Origin: an uncultured Bermanella sp.
Lineage (GTDB): Bacteria; Pseudomonadota; Gammaproteobacteria; Pseudomonadales; Oceanobacteraceae
Reading direction: 5' to 3'
Length of the DNA stretch: 41,892 nucleotides
NCBI GenBank assembly: GCA_913058575.1
Contig: CAJXRF010000051.1
Coordinates: 1 to 41,892 of the forward strand
Positions 26,031 to 32,849 of this stretch are shown here, one piece after another (the stretch's first letter is position 1; each line of letters begins with the position of its first letter). A program made the position numbers and the translations under genes. The notes beneath the pieces are model-generated. The model did no database searches, was not told the origin of the DNA, and saw nothing but the letters and a program-made list of their open reading frames with translations.

Positions 26031-26483
26031 ATGCCTAACATCAGCCAAAAGCTTTCTGACTTTTTTAAGAAGAATTTACCCATCACCCAGTTTATGGAAA
26101 TGGATGTAGAAAGTTATGATGGCAAAACGCTGATTTTACACGCCCCTTTAAACCCTAACATTAACGACAAACAAACCGCCTTTGGGGGCAGCCTTTATAA
26201 CGCATCGGTTATGGCTTGCTGGGGTATGGCGTATTTAAAAACCCAAGAGGCAGGCATTGTTTGTAACCAAGTAGTCACCAAAGCCTGCATAGAATACAAA
26301 GCCCCTGTTCAGGGTGCCATTCGTGCCATTTGCCAAGCACCAGACGACGAAACCATTGAAGAATTTATAACAGCCTTTAAAAACAAGGGGCGCGCCAGAA
26401 TCACATTACAAGCAAACATCGAATGCTCGGGCCGATTAGCGGTGGAATTTGAAGGCTGCTACGCCATTTTAAAAGAGACCTGA
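26031..26483 (+). CDS. Hotdog-fold thioesterase (YiiD C-terminal domain type)
   Basis: 150 residues with the putative-thioesterase signature NINDKQTAFGGSLYNASVMA (near 43-62) followed by CWGMAYL, matching the C-terminal domain of E. coli YiiD. Here it stands alone, without the acetyltransferase half of YiiD. Probably a cytosolic acyl-CoA or acyl-carrier thioesterase; specificity unknown. It lies 82 bp after meaB on the same strand, with a small AACTTG/CAAGTT hairpin between, so it may be the last gene of the propionyl-CoA module. AGAAG precedes the ATG. Confidence 0.85.
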   Translation: MPNISQKLSDFFKKNLPITQFMEMDVESYDGKTLILHAPLNPNINDKQTAFGGSLYNASVMACWGMAYLKTQEAGIVCNQVVTKACIEYKAPVQGAIRAICQAPDDETIEEFITAFKNKGRARITLQANIECSGRLAVEFEGCYAILKET

Positions 26484-26574
26484 CCCGAATTACCATGGTC
26501 AAAATTGGCATTTTGACCCCCTTGTCACTAAAATAGCCCTAAACGCATCATTCTGTATTAAGGCCATAAAGACC

Positions 26575-27609
26575 ATGGCATACACCATTCAGCATTCCAC
26601 GGTTTTGTCTAATAGAGAAGGGCTTCTTACACTTCTACACCAAGAAAACAAACAGCACTTAATTCCTGAAATTCTCAATAGCCTCATTGAACATCACCCA
26701 GATGAGCAAGACCGAGTGCCTTTAAGTGAGGTTACTCAAAACATCCATACAATCGCTAAGATCATCAGTGACCCTTGCCTTGGTGCAAAAATAATCGCTC
26801 TGGTGAATCCCAATCATTACATTCTTTATCAAACACTTAAGCACTGCACTCAAATTCTTGATAAGTCAGGCAATAACCTCCCCTTTAACCTATTGACGAT
26901 GCTTATTAGTCGCTACTTCTCAGTCATTACCGAAGTGGTAAGGATGGATATTCAGTATCATAAACACACGGTTTCCATTGAACTCATTTCCAATGCACCT
27001 CAAGAAGTAAGCTATCACCAAATAGAAGGGTCTATTGTGGGGCTTTTTAGAATTATACAATCACTTAGCCAAGTTCAAATTCAATCGGTAGAATTTTCTC
27101 ACCCTTCACCATTAAATGCGGGCAGCATTTACCAAGATATATTTTCTCTTTTACCTCAACATAATAGTGATAAAAACCGAATGGTATTTTTAAACTCTCA
27201 TGCTGTTCAGGGGCTTGATAAAAACTCATTGCTCACACTAAATTCAATTCAATCTTTATTAGATAGCACCTTTCCCAATTTAAAAGATCATGAGCGTTGC
27301 CAGCATATCATTCGCAGTATTTTAAGCTTTGGTGAACCTACCCGTGAAAATGTCGCCTCTATTATGAATATCAGCATTAGTACTTTGCAAAGAAAATTAA
27401 GAGGACAAAACACCTCTTTTAAAGCGCTATTATTAAACTCTCGAAAAACCTTAGCTCATGAACTATTACTTACCCATGAACGCAACGCATCTGACTTGGC
27501 TTTTTTGTTAGGGTATCAATCCACTAGCCAATTTTTTAAAGCGTTTAAAAACTGGTTTGGAATGACTCCACGGGAATATAAAGAACAACAGATAAAGAAC
27601 AACAGATAA
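26575..27609 (+). CDS. AraC-family transcriptional regulator
   Basis: 344 residues. The C-terminal ~90 residues hold two helix-turn-helix units: NVASIMNISISTLQRKLRGQ and DLAFLLGYQSTSQFFKAFKN, closing with WFGMTPREYKEQ. The N-terminal ~250 residues resemble the arabinose-binding-type sensor domain only loosely. It lies 91 bp downstream of the thioesterase on the same strand and could regulate the propionyl-CoA module, but no matching operator was identified. Its 3' end lies in a 14-bp tandem repeat that contains the stop codon. Confidence 0.9.
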   Translation: MAYTIQHSTVLSNREGLLTLLHQENKQHLIPEILNSLIEHHPDEQDRVPLSEVTQNIHTIAKIISDPCLGAKIIALVNPNHYILYQTLKHCTQILDKSGNNLPFNLLTMLISRYFSVITEVVRMDIQYHKHTVSIELISNAPQEVSYHQIEGSIVGLFRIIQSLSQVQIQSVEFSHPSPLNAGSIYQDIFSLLPQHNSDKNRMVFLNSHAVQGLDKNSLLTLNSIQSLLDSTFPNLKDHERCQHIIRSILSFGEPTRENVASIMNISISTLQRKLRGQNTSFKALLLNSRKTLAHELLLTHERNASDLAFLLGYQSTSQFFKAFKNWFGMTPREYKEQQIKNNR

Positions 27610-27613
27610 AGAA
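27578..27613. repeat. 14-bp tandem repeat at the 3' end of the AraC gene
   Basis: ATAAAGAACAACAG is repeated exactly (27578-27591 and 27592-27605) with a third partial copy to 27613. The gene's TAA stop (27607-27609) lies in the partial copy. As 14 is not a multiple of 3, gain or loss of a unit would change the protein's last residues. Confidence 0.85.
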
Positions 27614-27647
27614 ATAAAATAATATTCACTCACAACCCATAATGCAT

Positions 27648-27663
27648 TTGATAACGCTATCAA
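27648..27663. promoter_or_regulatory. Palindrome downstream of the AraC gene
   Basis: TTGATA-ACGC-TATCAA, 6-bp perfect arms. It matches the core of the palindrome at 6030-6053 at 14 of 16 positions. It lies between an AraC gene and a convergent hydrolase, so it could be a weak terminator or a regulator site. Confidence 0.35.
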
Positions 27664-27770
27664 TGTGATTATAAAAGTGGTTGAAAAATTTAAGCAGGAG
27701 TCGAGTGGAGATTCAGGACAAAGAAAAGGGGCTATGAAAAATCACATCCCCCATAAGAAATTGAAATACT

Positions 27771-28652
27771 TTATTTCCCCAAAAACCACTCTTTTACTAA
27801 TTTGGCCGCCAGCTCTGGATCTTCCTGCATAAAGCAATGACCACCTGGAACCCCCTCCGAGGAATAAGCGCGTACGTCTTTTAGTTTATCAACCGAACGA
27901 GCAATAAAAGGAAAAGAACCCTCTGCTACTAAAATTTTACACGGGGTTTTCATTTTCTTTAAATATGACCACAAATTTTTGGGGTAACTGCCAAATATTT
28001 TTGCTTCCACTTTAACAGGGCACTTTAAACTCACACCGTTTTCAGTATCTGCTAATGCATAATCTACATAAGATTGTAATGCTTTATCTGTCCAGCCTTT
28101 AAAACCCCCTCGATCTTTAAAAGAATCGAACGCCTCTTCACGACTAGACCAATGCTGAGTACGCTCTTTTGCTTTTTGCGACATTTTACTGCTGCCCAAT
28201 AAGCCAAATAAATCGGCCACCTTCATGACGCTAATCATGCCGGTTGAAAAAAGCACAGGGTCAAGCAACAACGTCTTACGAAATCGCTTAGGGTCACGTC
28301 CCGCCATTAAAGCCGTCAATACACCACCATAACTATGGCCTAAACCAAATACGGGAGTGATCGGGTTTAACTGTTGTGAGAAATGATTAAGAACTGTCAT
28401 GGCATATTGAGAAGTGCCATTCCAACCTGCAAAGCGGGTCCCTGCGTCACTGTCACCATGACCTGGCAAATCGGTAATCAGTAAATCAAAGTCCTTACTT
28501 AAGATTTCAAGCATGGGTTTATACGTTAACCCGCAAAAACCGTTACCGTGCAAAAAGTGAATAACCGGCTTGCCACTCCAACGACTGCGCCAGCCTCGAA
28601 GGGAAAAGCCCGACTTTAATTGGAATGACCAAGGCTCTAATTGAGAAATCAT
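27771..28652 (-). CDS. Alpha/beta hydrolase
   Basis: 293 residues from the ATG at 28652, which has AAGAG 7 nt upstream. A TTG 20 codons earlier extends the frame but has no support. Motifs: HFLHGNGFCG (oxyanion region, 32-41), DLPGHGDSD (61-69), nucleophile elbow GHSYGG with Ser107, a likely Asp in the segment KILVAEGSFPF region, and His in VPGGHCFMQEDP near the end. Cap region about 130-215. No signal peptide. Substrate unknown; serine-hydrolase esterase or lactonase activity is plausible. It is divergent from tesA across about 270 bp. Confidence 0.9.
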   Translation of the reverse strand: MISQLEPWSFQLKSGFSLRGWRSRWSGKPVIHFLHGNGFCGLTYKPMLEILSKDFDLLITDLPGHGDSDAGTRFAGWNGTSQYAMTVLNHFSQQLNPITPVFGLGHSYGGVLTALMAGRDPKRFRKTLLLDPVLFSTGMISVMKVADLFGLLGSSKMSQKAKERTQHWSSREEAFDSFKDRGGFKGWTDKALQSYVDYALADTENGVSLKCPVKVEAKIFGSYPKNLWSYLKKMKTPCKILVAEGSFPFIARSVDKLKDVRAYSSEGVPGGHCFMQEDPELAAKLVKEWFLGK

Positions 28653-28924
28653 ATGTGTACTCTTAAGGAGCCAATAAACCCAGCCCTGAACTTTGGCGCG
28701 AATATACAGCAAGCATCCAAATAATGAAAATGACCTTAATGAATAGTTTAATCACTGATCTACCCATAACCACCTAAGGAAAAACCCGAGAATACTCAGA
28801 ATTGAGCGCTATTCAATCAGTCCGTCTAATTTAGCCCCCTTAACAAATGTAATTTTATGAGCTTTTTAATAAAACACGGTAAGATAAATGGATTGATAAT
28901 ATCCGCCTTACGAGTACCGCTAAC

Positions 28925-29548
28925 ATGAATAAATGGATCTTCTTTGGGTTAATTATTGGCAACCTATTCTTTGTCAGTTGGGCAACCGCCAGCCAACCAA
29001 AAGGCAATATATTAATATTAGGGGACAGCCTAAGTGCTGGCTATGGCATTAATATAGCGCAGAGCTGGCCTGTTCTATTACAAGAAAAAGTCGAATCACA
29101 ACAGCTCAATGTCAAAGTTCACAATGCCAGCATCAGCGGCCAAACCAGCGCGGAAGGTTTAGCGCAAATTGATCAATTGCTGCTCATCAGCCAACCCAAG
29201 TTAGTGATTTTAGAATTGGGTGCCAACGATGGGCTGCGAGGACTTTCCATACCCGCCATGCAGGACAATTTGCAAAAAATCATCAGCAAGAGTCAACAAT
29301 CTGGGGCCAAAGTATTACTCGTGGGCATTAAAACACCCGCCAATTATGGCAAGCGCTATGGCAACATGTTCGAAACCAGCTTCAAAACCCTCGCTAAAAA
29401 TCACGACATTCCTTTGGTGCCCTTCATGCTAGAGCCCTTATTTGGCGCCAAAGACAAGTATGTACAAAAAGACGGCTTGCATCCTAATGCCCTCGCCCAG
29501 CCCATATTATTGGACCACTTGTGGACCTATATTAAGCCTCAAATTTAG
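28925..29548 (+). CDS. tesA: Arylesterase/thioesterase I/lysophospholipase, TesA
   Basis: Periplasmic SGNH hydrolase acting on acyl-thioesters, lysophospholipids and aryl esters. 207 residues with a signal peptide (about 1-22, ending WATA). Block I is GDSLSAGYG (33-41, Ser35), Gly of block II in ASISGQTSAEG, block III GANDG (99-103, Asn101) and block V DGLHPN (Asp183, His186). All catalytic and oxyanion residues are present. In many relatives it is divergent from ybbA; here the two are about 18 kb apart. Confidence 0.96.
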   Translation: MNKWIFFGLIIGNLFFVSWATASQPKGNILILGDSLSAGYGINIAQSWPVLLQEKVESQQLNVKVHNASISGQTSAEGLAQIDQLLLISQPKLVILELGANDGLRGLSIPAMQDNLQKIISKSQQSGAKVLLVGIKTPANYGKRYGNMFETSFKTLAKNHDIPLVPFMLEPLFGAKDKYVQKDGLHPNALAQPILLDHLWTYIKPQI

Positions 29549-29603
29549 TACTTTTATAGAGCCTCACTACCCATTTAATGATCATTTTATAGCCACACTC
29601 AGC

Positions 29604-29657
29604 TTGCAAGTTAAAAACTATAAGACTATAGTCTTGTATAACTATAAGGCTATAGCT
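29604..29657 (+). promoter_or_regulatory. tetR promoter with two CTATAA-NN-YTATAG operators
   Basis: -35 TTGCAA (29604-29609), 17 bp, -10 TATAGT (29627-29632). Operator 1 CTATAAGACTATAG (29618-29631) covers the -10, within a perfect 14-bp palindrome AAGACTATAGTCTT at 29622-29635. Operator 2 CTATAAGGCTATAG (29642-29655) lies just after the predicted transcription start and runs up to the start codon at 29659. Centres are 24 bp apart. The layout fits autorepression. Confidence 0.75.
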
Positions 29658-29658
29658 A

Positions 29659-30330
29659 ATGAATGCACCATTAAAAAACATCACACCTCAACAAAAACAA
29701 GCCCCTAGACAAAGAGCCAAAGAGCTCACGCGTAAGGCACTGCTTAAAAGTGCCTTAAACCTGTATAGCGAATACGGGGCGCAGGGGGTCAGCATGAACA
29801 AAGTAGCCAAAGGCGCGGGCATTGCGCAACCTAGCTTTTATAATCACTACCCCAATTTAGAAGCCCTTATGGAAGAGCTTCGTTTACAGCTAAAAAAGAA
29901 TTACATGGGGCCTATTTCCATCGCCGTGCTGAGCATGCTCAAAGATTACGACATATTAACCCCCCAACAATTTAAGCAGCAAAATCGCCATTGCCTTGAA
30001 CTTATCTTCCAGGCCACATTTCAAGATATCCGCCTTTTCCAACACATAATGCAAGACCGCCCTCGTTTTGACTCCCCTGCCCAAGGCTTTGGACAGCTAT
30101 TAATTGAACTACAAAACGAGTGGAGCGAAGTCATTATTCAAGGGCTTGAGCTATCAGGGCGTACTTTTAATCTATCGTATGTGTATTTATGCCTAGACAG
30201 TGCCAGCGCACAAATCCACGAATTAATTCTGGGTTGTCATGAAAAGCGCTACAGCCAAGAACAAGCCATAACCATATTAAGCAAAAATTTAACCGCCCTA
30301 TTTGTGGATTTATTTTCAAATCCCCAATAA
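29659..30330 (+). CDS. TetR-family transcriptional regulator
   Basis: 223 residues. After a basic N-terminus (KQAPRQRAKELTRKALLKSA) comes the TetR helix-turn-helix, about 43-66: GVSMNKVAKGAGIAQPSFYN with HYPN. The C-terminal ~150 residues are a helical ligand domain without close resemblance to a known sensor. The 5' leader is very short (about 19 nt) and largely occupied by an operator, with no clear Shine-Dalgarno. It is followed after 53 nt by the first molybdopterin oxidoreductase, so one operon is likely. The same operators reappear before the second oxidoreductase. Confidence 0.94.
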   Translation: MNAPLKNITPQQKQAPRQRAKELTRKALLKSALNLYSEYGAQGVSMNKVAKGAGIAQPSFYNHYPNLEALMEELRLQLKKNYMGPISIAVLSMLKDYDILTPQQFKQQNRHCLELIFQATFQDIRLFQHIMQDRPRFDSPAQGFGQLLIELQNEWSEVIIQGLELSGRTFNLSYVYLCLDSASAQIHELILGCHEKRYSQEQAITILSKNLTALFVDLFSNPQ

Positions 30331-30383
30331 AGCTTCTAAAAGAATTAATAATAAAAACAAACAATAGTCACAGAGAGTAGAGC

Positions 30384-32558
30384 ATGGCAACAGCAAGCAA
30401 TAGCAAAACCCATTATCGTACCTGTAATTTATGTGAAGCCATGTGCGGCTTAGAAATAAAACATGAAGGGACCAAAATCCTTTCTATTAAAGGCGATAAA
30501 GAAGACCCTTTTTCAAAAGGTTACATTTGCCCTAAAGCCACTGCCTTACAAGATTTATATGAAGACCCTGACCGCTTACGAGCGCCCATGGAACGCACCG
30601 AAAATGGTTGGAAAGAATTAAGCTGGCCAGACGCCCTAGACAAGGTCGCCGCCGGCATTCAAAAACTTCAAAAAGAACATGGTGACAACGCTTTAGGCAT
30701 TTATTTAGGCAACCCTAACGTGCACAACATGGGCAGCATGTTTACCGCACGACATTTATTAGCGGGGTTAAAATCTCGTAGCCGTTTTTCTGCCACATCC
30801 ATTGACCAGTTGCCCCACCACATCGTGTGCATGCATATGTTTGGGCACATGCTACGCATTCCAGTGCCAGACATTAATCGCACACAACACATGCTTATCA
30901 TTGGTGCTAACCCACTGGCCTCTAATGGCAGCATCATGACCGCAGCGAATGTTCGCCAGAAAATTAAAGATGTTCGCAAGCGTAACGGCAAGGTAGTGGT
31001 GATTGATCCACGTCGTACCGAAACCGCTGACGTGAGCGATGAGCATCATTTTATTCGCCCCGGTTCAGACGTATTATTATTGCTGGCCATGCTCAACGAA
31101 GTGTATGAACAAGGGTTTGTAAAAGAAACTGCCGCCAGCCAATTAACCGATCAATTTGATGACATTAAAACGTTCGCTAAAGGCTACACCAGCGATAATG
31201 TGGCCAAATCAACTGGGATCAGTAGCGCTGAAATTAAACGCATTGTTAAAGAATACTGCGAAGCAGAATCGGCAGTTTTATATGGTCGCATGGGAGTATC
31301 AGTACAAGAATTTGGGTTACTTAGCCAATATGTCATCATGCTAATTAACCTAGTAACAGGACGCATAGATGCTGAAGGGGGCATGATGTTCCCGAACCCA
31401 GCTGTCGATGTTGTCAATGGCTCCGGCCCGGGTTACTTAGGTAAGCGCCGTACAAGGGTAAGAAATTTGCCAGATTTTAATGGTGATTTTCCGGTGGTGG
31501 CCATGAGTGAAGAAATGCTCACCCCAGGGGAAGGGCAAATTAAAGGCTTTATTAATATTGCCGGTAACCCAGTGTTAAGTACGCCCAATGGTAAAAAACT
31601 AGAGAGCGCCCTTGAGCAATTAGATTTCATGGTGTCTATTGATTACTACCTTAATGAAACCAGTAAGCACGCCAATATTATATTGCCCCCCGTCTCTCCT
31701 TTAGAGCGGGATCATTACGACATGACCTTCCACGGTTTGGCGGTTCATAACACTACTAAATATTCTCCAGCACTTTTTAAAACCCCTAAGGGTCAAAAAG
31801 GCGATTGGGAAATAACCCTTGAGTTAGCCAAACGTCTTGATAAAAATGCCAACTTTTCCACCAAACTAAACCGCTTTTTAACTAAGTTGTTAGGACCTAA
31901 ATTCTTATTAAATGAAGGCTTGAAAAGAAGCGCCTATGAAGGGTTATCCCTTAAAAAGCTCAAACAAAATCCCCACGGCATTGATTTAGGCCCGCTCACA
32001 CCTTTATTACCACAAGCCATAAAACATAAAGACAAAAAAATTCATTTAAACATGGATTTTTACAAAGCGGATTTAGCTCGAGTGTCTGAAAGCTTCAATC
32101 TTGAAGCCACACAACTTTCAGATGAAGTTTTGCTTATTGGCCGAAGACATGTGCGAAGCAACAATTCTTGGTTACACAATAGCCAGCGCTTAGTAAAAGG
32201 AAAGTCGCGCTGTACACTCATGATTCACCCTGAATTAGCCGAGCAACAATCCATTAAAAATGGCGATATTGTAAAAGTCACCTCAAAAGTGGGCAGCCTT
32301 GAAATAGAAGCCGAAGTGACCGATGAACTCATGCCTGGGGTTGTCAGCATACCTCATGGCTGGGGCCATAATCGCAAAGGCATTCGCCAAGGGGTTGCGC
32401 AAAAACATGCAGGCGTCAGCGTTAATGATTTAACCGACGAAAATTTAATCGACAAACTATCGGGCAATGCCGCTGTAAATGGCGTTCCTGTCGAATTGGA
32501 ATGCATTTCAAATACAGCCACACAAGACACACAAACCCGCGAAGCCACCCTGGCTTAA
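30384..32558 (+). CDS. Molybdopterin oxidoreductase, formate dehydrogenase-like, copy 1
   Basis: 724-residue cytosolic member of the DMSO reductase family binding bis-MGD and one [4Fe-4S] cluster. The cluster motif is C14-x2-C17-x3-C21-x27-C49, followed by PKA (the Lys seen between cluster and cofactor in FdhF/NapA types). Pterin-binding motifs include LIIGANPLASNG, VVVIDPRRTET, RPGSDVLLLLAM and, in the C-terminal domain, GRRHVRSNNSWLHN and IPHGWGHNRKG. No twin-arginine signal. By eye the Mo-ligand position aligned with the FdhF selenocysteine holds Asp141. No electron-transfer subunit is adjacent. Substrate unknown. GAGAG precedes the ATG. Confidence 0.93.
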   Translation: MATASNSKTHYRTCNLCEAMCGLEIKHEGTKILSIKGDKEDPFSKGYICPKATALQDLYEDPDRLRAPMERTENGWKELSWPDALDKVAAGIQKLQKEHGDNALGIYLGNPNVHNMGSMFTARHLLAGLKSRSRFSATSIDQLPHHIVCMHMFGHMLRIPVPDINRTQHMLIIGANPLASNGSIMTAANVRQKIKDVRKRNGKVVVIDPRRTETADVSDEHHFIRPGSDVLLLLAMLNEVYEQGFVKETAASQLTDQFDDIKTFAKGYTSDNVAKSTGISSAEIKRIVKEYCEAESAVLYGRMGVSVQEFGLLSQYVIMLINLVTGRIDAEGGMMFPNPAVDVVNGSGPGYLGKRRTRVRNLPDFNGDFPVVAMSEEMLTPGEGQIKGFINIAGNPVLSTPNGKKLESALEQLDFMVSIDYYLNETSKHANIILPPVSPLERDHYDMTFHGLAVHNTTKYSPALFKTPKGQKGDWEITLELAKRLDKNANFSTKLNRFLTKLLGPKFLLNEGLKRSAYEGLSLKKLKQNPHGIDLGPLTPLLPQAIKHKDKKIHLNMDFYKADLARVSESFNLEATQLSDEVLLIGRRHVRSNNSWLHNSQRLVKGKSRCTLMIHPELAEQQSIKNGDIVKVTSKVGSLEIEAEVTDELMPGVVSIPHGWGHNRKGIRQGVAQKHAGVSVNDLTDENLIDKLSGNAAVNGVPVELECISNTATQDTQTREATLA

Positions 32559-32578
32559 AGCACCTCTACAGTTTTAAA

Positions 32579-32611
32579 CCTTCACCCTGAAACCTCTTTT
32601 CAGGATGAAGG
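32579..32611 (+). terminator. Stem-loop after oxidoreductase copy 1, probable terminator
   Basis: CCTTCACCCTGAAA (32579-32592) pairs with TTTCAGGATGAAGG (32598-32611) at 13 of 14 positions around a 5-nt loop, 21 nt after the stop. Only a short pyrimidine run follows (CCCTCTTT), so it is a moderate terminator. It separates copy 1 from the separately promoted copy 2. Confidence 0.65.
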
Positions 32612-32704
32612 CCCTCTTTCGTTCATCGCCCTAACTTTCGGCTACTCGATATTTCCAGCCCCTCTTTCCCCTTGAATTTAAACACTCATACGGAACATTT
32701 GTGC

Positions 32705-32757
32705 TTGCCTAATTTTAGCTATAACCCTATAGTTATTTTAACTATAAGGTTATAGCT
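32705..32757 (+). promoter_or_regulatory. Promoter of oxidoreductase copy 2 with two TetR-type operators
   Basis: -35 TTGCCT (32705-32710), 17 bp, -10 TATAGT (32728-32733). Operator 1 CTATAACCCTATAG (32719-32732) covers the -10; operator 2 CTATAAGGTTATAG (32742-32755) lies just after the start. Together the two form a larger inverted repeat (32717-32735 with 32739-32757, 18 of 19 matched). Centres are 23 bp apart. This copies the tetR promoter layout, so the same repressor should act here. The leader to the ATG is about 110 nt. Confidence 0.75.
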
Positions 32758-32849
32758 CGATAAAACCACAGCGTCGAGCCAGTTTTAAAAAGCAAGATAG
32801 CGATGGTGCTAAGACATCGCAGCCAAATAAAGTGTAAAAAGGATTCAGC

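Noticed and set aside
28653-28712. N-terminal 20-codon extension of the alpha/beta hydrolase from a TTG
   Set aside because: No ribosome-binding site, and the ATG at 28652 has AAGAG at good distance and suits the domain start.
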